Below, in pieces: positions 15,777-25,092 of a DNA stretch of 64,000 nucleotides. The notes under the pieces were generated by a model, which saw only the letters and a program-made list of their open reading frames with translations, did no database searches and was not told the origin of the DNA. Source of the stretch: JBCDCY01 sp039180875 (GTDB taxonomy: Bacteria; Pseudomonadota; Alphaproteobacteria; Rhodobacterales; Rhodobacteraceae); the NCBI GenBank assembly GCA_039180875.1, contig JBCDCY010000006.1, forward strand, positions 62,001-126,000, written 5' to 3'. Made by a program: the position numbers and the translations under genes. Numbering within the stretch: position 1 is the stretch's first letter; each line of letters begins with the position of its first letter.

Positions 15777-16730
15777 CTATTCGGCCGTCAGCCGTCGGGT
15801 GATCTTGGCAAGCAAGTCGGCGCGCGCGGCTGGCGCTTGCGCAACGATCTGCCAGGCTGCCATGCGGGCGCGGAACCAGGTGCGTTGGCGCTTGGCGTAC
15901 TGGCGGGTGGCCACGATTGCGCGCTCTCGCGCCTCACTCAGCGCCAGACCGTCGCGGCAGTGGGCGACCAAGGCCGCAGCGCCGAGCGCCTGGGACGAGG
16001 GGAGGGTTGGGTCCCAGCCGTCGGTCAGCGCCGCCTCGACCTCCGCCAAGGCGCCGGCGGCGAGCATGGCGTCGAAGCGGGCGGCGATGGCCTCCGCCAG
16101 CGCGTCGGTTGATGGCATCAGGAGGAGCGGCAGCGTCGCCTCAAGCGGCAGGAGCGGCGGCGGGGTCGCGGCCTGCCAGTCGGCGAGGCCCCGGCCCGTC
16201 GCCTCCAACACCTCCCAGGCGCGCTGCAGGCGGCGGGGGTTATCCATATCGAGGCCGGAGAGCGTCGCCGGGTCGCGGGTGCGGAGGGCAGAGCGCAGCG
16301 CCTCCGCACCGCCCTCGGCCAGCAATGCCTCCGACCGCTGCCGGACCGCCTGAGGGATGGCCGGGATGTCCGCCAATCCTTCGATCAAAGCCCGGAAGTA
16401 AAGGCCGGTGCCGCCGACGATGATCGGGTGATGCCCGCGCTCCCGGATCGCCGTCAGGCAGGGCGCGACGGCGCGCAGCCAATGGCCCGTCGACCAAGGC
16501 GCCCGCCGGGCGACCATGCCGTAGAGGTGATGCGCCACCTCGGCCTGCTGGCGCGCATCGGGCCGGGCGGTGAGCACCTGCCAGCAGTCATAGACCTGCA
16601 GCGCGTCGGCGTTGACGATCTCGCCCCCCACCGCGCAGGCGATCTCGACGGCGAGCGCTGATTTGCCAGAGGCGGTGGGGCCGGCGATCAAGATCGCGCG
16701 GGGCCCGGCCGGCCCGGCCTCAGGCGGCAT
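15777..16730 (-). CDS. miaA: tRNA dimethylallyltransferase MiaA
   Basis: Transfers the dimethylallyl group to A37 of tRNAs reading codons that start with U. The 317-residue protein has the P-loop GPTASGKS at about 17-24, VGGTGLYFRAL near 108 and the C-terminal RQYAKRQRTWFR motif of the family. Last gene of psuK-psuG-modB-modC-miaA; its start overlaps the end of modC by 11 bp, so it depends on that operon unless an internal promoter exists. Confidence 0.95.
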   Translation of the reverse strand: MPPEAGPAGPRAILIAGPTASGKSALAVEIACAVGGEIVNADALQVYDCWQVLTARPDARQQAEVAHHLYGMVARRAPWSTGHWLRAVAPCLTAIRERGHHPIIVGGTGLYFRALIEGLADIPAIPQAVRQRSEALLAEGGAEALRSALRTRDPATLSGLDMDNPRRLQRAWEVLEATGRGLADWQAATPPPLLPLEATLPLLLMPSTDALAEAIAARFDAMLAAGALAEVEAALTDGWDPTLPSSQALGAAALVAHCRDGLALSEARERAIVATRQYAKRQRTWFRARMAAWQIVAQAPAARADLLAKITRRLTAE

Positions 16731-17352
16731 CGGCGATCACGCCGTCGTCGATGGTCAGGATCCGGGCACCGAGCGCCGCGGCCTCCTCCGCCACGTGGGT
16801 GACGTAGAGGATCGGCGTCGCCTCGGCCGCGCTCAAGCTGCGGAGATGGGGCAGCACCTCCCCCTTCCGCGCCGGATCGAGGCCGGAGAGCGGCTCATCC
16901 ATCAGGATCATCTTCGGCCGACGCAGCAACGCCCGCGCGATGGCCACCCGCTGCGCCTCGCCGCCCGAGAGGTCGGCCGGGCGGCGCCGGAGCAGATCGC
17001 CGAGGCCGAGGAGCGCGATCGCCGCCTCGGGGTCGCTGCCCTTGGGCGCGCCGTAAAGCATGTTCGCCCGGACCGAGAGATGGGGGAAGAGCCGCGGCTC
17101 CTGAAACACCATGCCGAGGTCCCGCACCTCCGGCGCCAGATCGACGCCCGGGCCGTAAAGCGCGCGCCCGTCCAGGCTGATCGTGCCGGTCTCCGGCCGG
17201 GCGAGACCTGCGATGACATGCAGCAGCATGGTCTTGCCGGCGCCGGAGGGGCCGAGGATCGCAGTCGTGCCGTCGCCCGCGGCGAAGCTGGCGCGCAGGC
17301 GAAAGCGGGCACCGGGCAGGGTGCGCACGATGTCGACGGAGAGGCGCGTCAC
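16720..17352 (-). CDS. modC: molybdate-type ABC ATPase, short ModC without TOBE domain
   Basis: 210-residue ABC ATPase with Walker A GPSGAGKT at about 34-41, signature LSGGEAQRVAIARALL and Walker B MILMDEPLSGLD. Strongest context is modB immediately upstream, sharing a 4-bp GTGA overlap that also fixes the GTG start at 17350-17352. Standard ModC is about 350 residues with a C-terminal molybdate-binding TOBE domain; here the protein stops after the ATPase core, so that regulatory part is absent. Function as the ATPase partner of this ModB is inferred from operon position. Confidence 0.82.
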   Translation of the reverse strand: MTRLSVDIVRTLPGARFRLRASFAAGDGTTAILGPSGAGKTMLLHVIAGLARPETGTISLDGRALYGPGVDLAPEVRDLGMVFQEPRLFPHLSVRANMLYGAPKGSDPEAAIALLGLGDLLRRRPADLSGGEAQRVAIARALLRRPKMILMDEPLSGLDPARKGEVLPHLRSLSAAEATPILYVTHVAEEAAALGARILTIDDGVIADAA

Positions 17353-18056
17353 CGGCTCTCGCCCGAGAGCCGCTCCCGCGTGCGCCGCTCGAGCCATTCC
17401 GAGATCAGGAAGGCCCCCACCGCCGCGGTGACGGAGATCACCACGAGCCGCGCCGCAGCCTCCCCCCCGGTCGGCGATTGCAGGGCGGTGTAGATCGCGA
17501 TCGGCAGGGTCCGCGTCTCCCCCGGAATGTTGGCGGCGAAGATCAGCGTGGCGCCGAACTCACCGAAGCCCCGGGCGAAGCCGAGGGTCGTGGCCGCCAA
17601 GATGCCCGGCAGGCAAAGCGGAGCCGAGAGTGTCCAGAAGACGCGCGTGGGGGAGGCGCCGTGGACGCGCGCGGCAGCCTCCAGCTTCGGGTCCAACGTC
17701 TCGATCGACAGGCGGCAGGCCCGCACCATCAAGGGGAAGGCGACGATGCCCGTGGCGATCACCGCAGCCGTGGTGGTGAAGGCGATGGAGATCCCCGTCG
17801 CCTGGTAGAGCGGACCGCCGATCCAGCCCTGGCGGCCGAAGGTGACGATCAGAAGATAGCCGACGACCACCGGCGGCAGGACCAGCGGCAGTTGGATGAT
17901 GGCCTTCACCAGGCCGCGAAACGGCACCCGGCGCCGGGCGAGCGACCAGGCTGCCCAAAAGGCGATGGGCAGGCCGATGATCGTCGCCGTCGCCGCCACG
18001 CGGAGGGAGAGGAACAGCACCTCCCACTCCGCTTCCGTCAGGGTCATCCACTGCAT
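17349..18056 (-). CDS. modB: molybdate ABC transporter permease ModB
   Basis: 235-residue inner-membrane permease with five to six hydrophobic segments. LPLVLPPVVVGYLLIV near residue 55, then GEFGATLIFAANIPGETRTL and PIAIYTALQSPTG near the C-terminus, are the diagnostic ModB pattern. Normal length. It lies 9 bp after psuG and overlaps modC by 4 bp. No modA (periplasmic molybdate-binding protein) is present on either side. Confidence 0.92.
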   Translation of the reverse strand: MQWMTLTEAEWEVLFLSLRVAATATIIGLPIAFWAAWSLARRRVPFRGLVKAIIQLPLVLPPVVVGYLLIVTFGRQGWIGGPLYQATGISIAFTTTAAVIATGIVAFPLMVRACRLSIETLDPKLEAAARVHGASPTRVFWTLSAPLCLPGILAATTLGFARGFGEFGATLIFAANIPGETRTLPIAIYTALQSPTGGEAAARLVVISVTAAVGAFLISEWLERRTRERLSGESR

Positions 18057-18065
18057 CGGCCCTGC

Positions 18066-19003
<938 letters not shown>

Positions 19004-19007
<4 letters not shown>

Positions 19008-19897
19008 CCCCGCGGGCCCGCGACGTGCCAGGCCGCGACCCGCAAGGCGCGGCGGAGCGCGTCCCAATCGGTCGCGGCCGTCGTCTCGGCGGTGATATGG
19101 GCCGCCACCAGCACATCGCCCGCCCCCGTCGCCGTGCGCGCTCGCACCGGCGGCGGCAGGGCAAAGATCGTGCGATCACCCCGGCAATAGGCGGCCGGGC
19201 GCGGCCCGTCGGTGACCAGCGCTGCCCGGGCGCCCAGCTCACGCAGCGCCGTGGCCGCCGCGTCGGCATGGGGCAGGGGTGTGCCGGCCAGCGCCTCCGC
19301 CTCCGCAACGTTGGCGTAGACCGTGACCCGCCCGCCGGCGAGCAACGGCAGCAGGCGCCGGGCCTTTGAGGGACTGGCCGGCGCGAGGCGGATATCGGCC
19401 TCGGCCAGCAGATCGCTCTCCGCCAATTCCTGGATCGCCATCGCGCCGAGATTGCCGTCGACGATCACCATGCCTGGAAAGGGATTGCCGAAGCTCGAGA
19501 GCCGCCCGTCCCGAAGCGGTTCGAGGAAGGCCGCCCCGGCCGCCTCGAGCAGGGCGCAATCGGCGGTCGCGGCGAAGAGCTCTCCCTGGGCCGTCTCGAT
19601 CGCGATGTAGCTGTCGGTGGCGTGGGGCAATTCGGTGATGAACTGGCAGTTCACCCCGCGCGCCTCTGCCGCTGCGATCAACGCGCGGCCCGGCGCGTCC
19701 TCTCCCACCACGCTCAGGAGGATCGGGCGGACGGAACGGCTGGCCAGCGCCGAGGCGATGTTGAGCGCCACGCCCCCCGGGCGCTGCTCGACATGGCCGG
19801 CCACGTCGGCGCCGGGGTGCAACGCCTCATGCGCGTGGGCGATGATGTCCCAATGGGCCGCACCGATGCAGAGGATGGGGCGCGCGGGAGCGTTCAT
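19004..19897 (-). CDS. psuK: PfkB-family carbohydrate kinase, probable pseudouridine kinase
   Basis: 297-residue ribokinase-family sugar kinase. The N-terminal CIGAAHWDI and the C-terminal anion-hole motif TGAGD (in RTATGAGDVLVAAH, near 265) define PfkB. Phosphorylates pseudouridine before PsuG cleavage; this substrate is inferred from the overlapping psuG rather than from motifs that separate PfkB subfamilies. The ATG at 19895-19897 is used; longer upstream reading lacks kinase similarity. First gene of the psuK-psuG-modBC-miaA operon, transcribed divergently from rpsB. Confidence 0.88.
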
Positions 19898-20035
19898 GCC
19901 GGCCTTGCCGCGGATCTGGAACTGCGCCGCACCTGGGTCTCGTCGTTTCTTCGGCGCCATAGTGAGCAGGATTTCCGAGCGGTCACAAGGTGGTTCGCGG
20001 TCGCGCCAAAGAACGGCCGGACGCTGCGTCGGGCC

Positions 20036-20064
20036 TTGCATCGGCGCCGCCGGCGCGCTATGGC
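20036..20064 (+). promoter_or_regulatory. predicted rpsB promoter
   Basis: TTGCAT (20036-20041), 17-bp spacer, TATGGC (20059-20064), in the 284-bp gap between psuK and rpsB. It implies a 5' leader of about 110 bases for rpsB. The GC-rich spacer contains GCGCC/GGCGC repeats. No other gene is seen in the gap. Confidence 0.4.
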
Positions 20065-20181
20065 GCCGCCTCGTAATCCACAGGCGGGGATGGGCCGGGT
20101 GAGGAGACATCTCATCGGTCCGCCGGTTGGGGCGCAGCCTCTCTCCCCCGCTGAGGCGAAACCGGAAAGGACCAGACGCAG

Positions 20182-21150
20182 ATGGCTCTGCCAGAATTTA
20201 CTTTGCGCCAGCTTCTCGAGGCCGGCGTGCATTTCGGCCACCAGACCCACCGCTGGAACCCGCGCATGGCGCCGTTCATCTACGGCGACCGCAACGGCAT
20301 CCACATCATCGACCTGACCCAGACCGTGCCGCTGCTCGACGCCACGCTGCAGGTGGTGCGCGACACTGTGGCCAAGGGCGGCCGGGTGCTGTTCGTCGGC
20401 ACCAAGCGCCAGGCCCAGCGCCCGATCGCCGAGGCGGCGGAGCGCTCGGCCCAGTACTTCATGAACCACCGCTGGCTGGGCGGGACGCTGACCAACTGGA
20501 AGACGGTCTCCAACTCCATCGCCCGGCTGAAGACGCTGGAGGAGCAGCTGGCCGACGGTGCGGGCGGCTTCACTAAGCGCGAGCGGCTGAGCCTGGAGCG
20601 AGAGCTCTCCAAGCTCTCGGCCTCCCTCGGCGGGATCCGCGACATGGGCGGCTTGCCGGATCTGCTGTTCGTCATCGACACCAACAAGGAGGCGCTGGCG
20701 ATCGCCGAGGCCAAGAAGCTCGGCATCCCGGTGGCGGCGGTGGTCGACACCAACTGCGCGCCCGACGACATCGACTTCCCGATCCCGGGCAACGACGATG
20801 CGGCGCGGGCCATCGCGCTTTACGCCGATCTGGTCGCCCGGGCGGCGCTCGACGGCATGGCCGAGCAGATGGGCGCGGCGGGCTTCGACCTTGGCGAGAT
20901 GGCCGAGGCCGGCATGGCCGAGATCGAAGAGACCGATGCGGTCGAGGCGGCGGCCGAAGAGGCTCCGGCCGAGGAGGCTCCGGCACCGGAGGCTGAGGCC
21001 AAGCCGGAAGCTGAGGCAGAGCCTGAGGCCAAGGCCGAGGCGGAGAGCACGCCCGAGGCCGAGGTGAAACCGGAAGCGCCCGAGGCAAAGCCGGAAGAGC
21101 CCAACGCGAAAGCGGACGAGGCCGAGATCAAGCCGGCCGAGGCGAGCTGA
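20182..21150 (+). CDS. rpsB: 30S ribosomal protein S2 with long acidic C-terminal tail
   Basis: Small-subunit protein S2. Residues 1 to about 245 are a normal S2, beginning MALPEFTLRQLLEAGVHFGH with RWNPRMAPFIYGDRNGIHII and NHRWLGGTLTNW. From about residue 250 to 322 it adds a low-complexity tail made almost only of Ala, Glu, Pro and Lys (repeats like EAPAEEAP, EAEAKPEAEAEP). Typical S2 proteins are 240-260 residues. Ribosome site AAAGGA precedes the ATG. It is followed by tsf, the usual pairing. Confidence 0.97.
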   Translation: MALPEFTLRQLLEAGVHFGHQTHRWNPRMAPFIYGDRNGIHIIDLTQTVPLLDATLQVVRDTVAKGGRVLFVGTKRQAQRPIAEAAERSAQYFMNHRWLGGTLTNWKTVSNSIARLKTLEEQLADGAGGFTKRERLSLERELSKLSASLGGIRDMGGLPDLLFVIDTNKEALAIAEAKKLGIPVAAVVDTNCAPDDIDFPIPGNDDAARAIALYADLVARAALDGMAEQMGAAGFDLGEMAEAGMAEIEETDAVEAAAEEAPAEEAPAPEAEAKPEAEAEPEAKAEAESTPEAEVKPEAPEAKPEEPNAKADEAEIKPAEAS

Positions 21151-21276
21151 GCCACCCGCGCTCAAGCGCTTTTGGATGACGCGGCCCGACCTGGCGACAG
21201 CCCGGCCGGCGTCGTAAAGCACAGGCGGCCGGCGGACCAGCTCCGACCAACCGGCCCCGACGAGGAGAGAACGACG

Positions 21277-22152
21277 ATGGCGATTACGGCCGCGATGGTG
21301 AAGGCGCTGCGCGACAAGACGGGCGCCGGCATGATGGACGCCAAGAAGGCGCTGACCGAGGTGGACGGCGACATGGCCGCGGCCGAGGACTGGCTGCGCA
21401 CCAAGGGCATCGCCAAGGCCGACAAGAAGGCCGGCCGGACCGCGGCCGAGGGCCTGGTGGGCGTCGCCGTCGCCGGCGGCACGGGCGTCGCCGTCGAAGT
21501 GAACTCAGAGACCGATTTCGTCGCCCGCAACACCGAGTTTCAGGAGATGGTGGCCGCCGTCACCCAAACAGCGCTCGGCGTCGCCGATGTCGATGCGCTC
21601 GCCGCGGCGGACCTCGGCGGCAAGCCGGTGCGCGACGTGGTCACGGACAAGGTAGCGACGATCGGGGAGAACCTGACGCTCCGCCGCATGGCGAAGATTG
21701 AGGGGGACAGCGTCGCCGCCTACGTCCACAACGCGGCGGCCGACGGGCTTGGGCGGATCGGCGTACTCGTCGCGCTCAAAGGTGCCGACAACGGCATCGG
21801 CAAGCAGATCGCCATGCACGTCGCCGCCATCGCGCCGCAGGCATTGTCGGAGGCCGATCTCGACCCGGCTGTGGTGGAGCGTGAGCGCCAGGTGCTGACC
21901 GAGCAGGCGCGCGAAAGCGGCAAGCCCGACAATGTCATCGAGAAGATGATCGTCGGCCGGATGAAGAAATTCTATGAGGAGGTGACGCTCCTCAACCAGG
22001 AATTCGTGGTCAACCAGGACCTCACCGTCGGCCAGGCGGCCAAGGACGCGGGCGTGGAGATCACCGGCTTCGTGCGCTTCGCCGTGGGCGAGGGCATCGA
22101 CAAGGGCCCGGGCGACGATTTCGCCGGCGAAGTCGCCAAGATGGTGGGCTAG
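21277..22152 (+). CDS. tsf: elongation factor Ts
   Basis: Nucleotide-exchange factor that releases GDP from EF-Tu. The 291-residue protein starts MAITAAMVKALRDKTGAGMM with DAKKAL next, and has the second signature VEVNSETDFVARN near 73. The ATG at 21277 is preceded by GAGGAGA; a longer in-frame reading upstream has no similarity. It lies 126 bp downstream of rpsB, in the common rpsB-tsf arrangement. Confidence 0.98.
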   Translation: MAITAAMVKALRDKTGAGMMDAKKALTEVDGDMAAAEDWLRTKGIAKADKKAGRTAAEGLVGVAVAGGTGVAVEVNSETDFVARNTEFQEMVAAVTQTALGVADVDALAAADLGGKPVRDVVTDKVATIGENLTLRRMAKIEGDSVAAYVHNAAADGLGRIGVLVALKGADNGIGKQIAMHVAAIAPQALSEADLDPAVVERERQVLTEQARESGKPDNVIEKMIVGRMKKFYEEVTLLNQEFVVNQDLTVGQAAKDAGVEITGFVRFAVGEGIDKGPGDDFAGEVAKMVG

Positions 22153-22161
22153 GGCGCACGA

Positions 22162-22201
22162 GCCTTAGCTGCAGGCGCTCTCCGGCCTTAGCCCCAGGCG
22201 C
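22162..22201. repeat. short imperfect direct repeat downstream of tsf
   Basis: Two 17-base units, GCCTTAGCTGCAGGCGC (22162-22178) and GCCTTAGCCCCAGGCGC (22185-22201), differ at two bases. The second continues into CCAGG-CGCCC-CCTGG, a small hairpin. It fills most of the gap between convergent tsf and the next gene and may act in termination. Confidence 0.4.
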
Positions 22202-22221
22202 CCCCTGGCCGCTCAAGCCGT

Positions 22222-22860
22222 CTACTCGGTGAAGATGCCGTAGTGGTCCAGTTCGTCGGAGTTGAGATAGTGCATCTCCTCCGGCGTCGCGGCCTTGAGC
22301 GAGAACCAGTAGAACGCGGCTGAGCGGCCGAGCATGGCGTAGTAGTCGAGATAATCGCGATGCTCCGCCGCGCTCGGTGTGTAGTCGCTGCCGGCCTGGC
22401 CGTAGGTGTAGTACCAGGTGTGCACGCCGAGCCGTGCGCCCGGCGCCCCCTCCCGCTTCACGCCGGCCAGGAACAAGGTCACGGCGCCCGAGGCGATGTC
22501 GCTGTCGCCCTTCACCCGGGTGTTGAGGCCGGCCGCCCGCAACAGCCGCCCGGCCCGCAGGTTGTCGGCTTCGGCCACCGAGCCGGGCATGTGGCGAAAG
22601 ACCAGGGTTTCGACCTGGGGATGGTCCCGGATGAGCCGGGCCAACTTGCAGGGCAGCGCATTGGTGATGGTGCCCGACACCATCGCCTCCGCCCCGATCA
22701 CCTTGAAATGCACCGGCACCTCGCCGGTTTCGGCGAAGATCTCCAGCGTCTCGGCGTCGACGGGACACTCCTCCGCCATCACCGCCGACGGCAAGCCGCA
22801 AAGAACAGCCGCCACGACCGGCCCGCACAGCGCGCGGGAGACACTCCGAACACCCCTCAT
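22222..22860 (-). CDS. predicted periplasmic ClpP/crotonase-fold protein
   Basis: 212 residues with a signal peptide: positive N-terminus, hydrophobic stretch VVAAVLCGLPSAVMA, then EECPVD. The central part SDIASGAVTLFLAGVKR followed by GARLGVHTWYY resembles the COG3904-type periplasmic ClpP-like proteins, in which a Ser in this stretch is the presumed nucleophile and a His follows about 25 residues later. Function unknown and enzymatic activity unproven. It is convergent with tsf and divergent from pyrH. Confidence 0.62.
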   Translation of the reverse strand: MRGVRSVSRALCGPVVAAVLCGLPSAVMAEECPVDAETLEIFAETGEVPVHFKVIGAEAMVSGTITNALPCKLARLIRDHPQVETLVFRHMPGSVAEADNLRAGRLLRAAGLNTRVKGDSDIASGAVTLFLAGVKREGAPGARLGVHTWYYTYGQAGSDYTPSAAEHRDYLDYYAMLGRSAAFYWFSLKAATPEEMHYLNSDELDHYGIFTE

Positions 22861-22984
22861 GCCCTAGGGGTAGCCGCGCAACTTGGCGACAGCAAGGCAA
22901 TGCGCGGCGCCGCCGATTGGCAATTGCGCCCATCCCGGCTTTCGGCTTATGTGCCGCCGACGAAAACGGAGGGACACGCACCCC

Positions 22985-23719
22985 ATGCCGGATGCAACGA
23001 CGCAGCCGCTCTATCATCGTGTCCTTCTGAAGATTTCCGGCGAAGCCCTTATGGGCGATCAGTCTTTCGGACTTCACCCCCCCACCGTCGAGCGCATCGC
23101 CGAAGAGGTGCAGATGATCCGCGAGATGGGGATCGAGATCTGCATGGTGATCGGCGGCGGCAACATCTTCCGCGGCCTGCAGGGCTCGGCCCAGGGGATG
23201 GAGCGCACCACGGCCGACTATATGGGCATGCTCGGCACGGTGATGAACGCGCTCGCCATGCAATCGGCGCTGGAGGCGCGGGGCGTCTTCACCCGCGTGA
23301 TCTCCGCCATCCCGATGGACCAGATCTGCGAGCCCTATATCCGCCGCCGGGCCGTGCGCCACCTGGAGAAGGGGCGGGTCTGCATCTTTGCCGCCGGCAC
23401 CGGCAATCCCTATTTCACGACCGACACCGCAGCCACGCTGCGCGCCTCTGAGATGGCGTGTGAAGCGATCTTCAAGGGCACCAAGGTCGACGGCGTCTAC
23501 GACCGCGATCCGGTAAAAAGCGCCGACGCGGTTCGCTTCGATAGAATCACCTACGACGACGTGTTGAACAAGAATCTGCGGGTGATGGATGCCTCCGCCA
23601 TCGCGCTCGCCCGCGACAACGATCTGCCGATCGTGGTCTTCCCGCTGCACGAAGATGGGGCCCTGGCCCGGGTCTTGAGGGGGGAAGGAAAATTCACCAT
23701 TGTCGGAGCCCAAGGCTGA
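22985..23719 (+). CDS. pyrH: UMP kinase PyrH
   Basis: Phosphorylates UMP to UDP; bacterial-type hexameric uridylate kinase of the amino-acid-kinase fold. The 244-residue protein has RVLLKISGEALMG at the N-terminus, VIGGGNIFRG near residue 58 and GTGNPYFTTDTAA near 139, all diagnostic. The ATG at 22985 is preceded by GGAGGG; upstream in-frame residues are not family-like. Starts the run pyrH-frr-uppS-cdsA-dxr-rseP-bamA. Confidence 0.98.
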   Translation: MPDATTQPLYHRVLLKISGEALMGDQSFGLHPPTVERIAEEVQMIREMGIEICMVIGGGNIFRGLQGSAQGMERTTADYMGMLGTVMNALAMQSALEARGVFTRVISAIPMDQICEPYIRRRAVRHLEKGRVCIFAAGTGNPYFTTDTAATLRASEMACEAIFKGTKVDGVYDRDPVKSADAVRFDRITYDDVLNKNLRVMDASAIALARDNDLPIVVFPLHEDGALARVLRGEGKFTIVGAQG

Positions 23720-23755
23720 CGTCCCGATCGGCCGCTTGCACGAGGGAACGGAGCC

Positions 23756-24322
23756 ATGTCGGAAGATGATCTGGAGATCGACGTTGACGATCTCTCCCAC
23801 CGCATGGACGGTGCGCTGAACGCGCTCCGCTCCGAGTTCGCGACGCTGCGCACCGGCCGCGCCTCGGCCGCCATGCTCGACCCTGTGGTGGTGGACGCCT
23901 ACGGCAGTCAGATGCCGATCAACCAGTGCGGCACGGTGAACGTGCCAGAGCCGCGGATGGTCACGGTCAATGTCTGGGACAAGGGCCTGGTGGGTGCGGT
24001 GGAGAAGGCGATCCGCAGCTCCGGCCTCGGCATCAATCCGGTGGTGGACGGCACCATCATCCGCCTGCCGATCCCTGAACTGAACGAGGAGCGCCGGCGC
24101 GAGCTTGCCCGCGTCGCCGCCCAATATGCCGAGCAGGCCCGGGTCGCCGTGCGCAACGTGCGCCGCGACGGCATGGATCAGATCAAAAAGGCCAAGGGCG
24201 CCGGCATGGGCGAGGACGACCAGAAAATCTGGCACGACGAAATCCAGGACCTGACGGACGGGGCGATCCACCGTATAGATGAGGCGCTGGAGGCCAAGCA
24301 GACCGAGATCATGCAGGTCTGA
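23756..24322 (+). CDS. frr: ribosome recycling factor
   Basis: Splits post-termination ribosomes together with EF-G. The 188-residue protein includes RTGRASAAMLDPVVVDAYG and ERRRELARVAAQYAEQARVA, the standard RRF blocks. Slightly acidic N-terminus MSEDDLEIDVDD. It lies 36 bp downstream of pyrH, the conserved bacterial order. Confidence 0.98.
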   Translation: MSEDDLEIDVDDLSHRMDGALNALRSEFATLRTGRASAAMLDPVVVDAYGSQMPINQCGTVNVPEPRMVTVNVWDKGLVGAVEKAIRSSGLGINPVVDGTIIRLPIPELNEERRRELARVAAQYAEQARVAVRNVRRDGMDQIKKAKGAGMGEDDQKIWHDEIQDLTDGAIHRIDEALEAKQTEIMQV

Positions 24323-24366
24323 GGGAACGGGGCCGCTTTGGGGAGCGGCAGAGAGAGGCAGTGCAA

Positions 24367-25092
24367 ATGCAAGACCGGGTGGACGGTCGCGGCGTCCCCA
24401 AGCATGTCGCGATCATCATGGATGGGAACGGCCGATGGGCCGCGCGCCGGGGCATGGCGCGCAGTGTCGGCCACAGGCGCGGCGTCGAGCGGGTGCGCGA
24501 AATCGTGCGCGCCGCGGCCGAGGAGGGGGTGGAGATCCTCACCCTCTTCGCCTTCTCGACAGAGAACTGGCGGCGACCGGACTACGAGATCTCCGTCCTC
24601 ATGTCGCTCTTTCGCCGCTACATCGTGCGCGAGGTCGATGAGCTCGACGGCGCCGAGATCCGCGTGCGCTTCATCGGCCAGCGCGAGCGTCTACCGGCCG
24701 ATCTGCAGCGCCTGATGCGCCAGACCGAGGAACGCACGAGGGAGAACCGCCGCCTGACCATCCAGGTCGCCATCTCCTACGGCGCCCGGGCCGAGATCAC
24801 CGACACGGTGCGCCGGATCGCGGAGGAGGTCGCGGCCGGGCGGCTCGATCCCGCGGCGATCGACGAGGCGACGGTGACGGACACGCTCTGGACTGCCGGC
24901 ATCGACGATCCGGATCTGGTGATCCGCACCTCGGGCGAGGTGCGCATCTCCAACTTCCTGCTCTGGCAGGCGGCCTATGCCGAGTTCGCCTTCGTCGACG
25001 AATGCTGGCCCGACTTCACGGCGGAGCAGTTGCGCGGCCTGCTGCACGGCTTCGGCCAGCGGGAGCGGCGATACGGTGCGGTCAGCGGATGA
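24367..25092 (+). CDS. uppS: isoprenyl transferase (undecaprenyl diphosphate synthase)
   Basis: Makes the C55 lipid carrier for peptidoglycan and other wall polymers by cis-condensation of isopentenyl units. The 241-residue protein has HVAIIMDGNGRWA (catalytic Asp 19), TLFAFSTENWRRP and the C-terminal RTSGEVRISNFLLWQAAYAE. The ATG at 24367 is 9 bases after GAGAGG; a GTG at 24361 is in frame but too close to that site. Its stop overlaps the cdsA start. Confidence 0.97.
   Translation: MQDRVDGRGVPKHVAIIMDGNGRWAARRGMARSVGHRRGVERVREIVRAAAEEGVEILTLFAFSTENWRRPDYEISVLMSLFRRYIVREVDELDGAEIRVRFIGQRERLPADLQRLMRQTEERTRENRRLTIQVAISYGARAEITDTVRRIAEEVAAGRLDPAAIDEATVTDTLWTAGIDDPDLVIRTSGEVRISNFLLWQAAYAEFAFVDECWPDFTAEQLRGLLHGFGQRERRYGAVSG

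Noticed and set aside
20042..20070. GC-rich inverted repeat in the rpsB leader as an attenuator
   Set aside because: GGCGCC-type palindromes are expected by chance at this GC content and no T run or alternative pairing is evident.
22162..22201. Direct repeat after tsf as a mobile-element target duplication
   Set aside because: The two units are separated by only 6 bases, with nothing inserted between them; a local slippage or terminator origin is simpler.
22061..24271. Reverse-strand open frame of 736 codons across tsf, pyrH and frr
   Set aside because: It is the shadow of three well-recognised genes and shows no domain.
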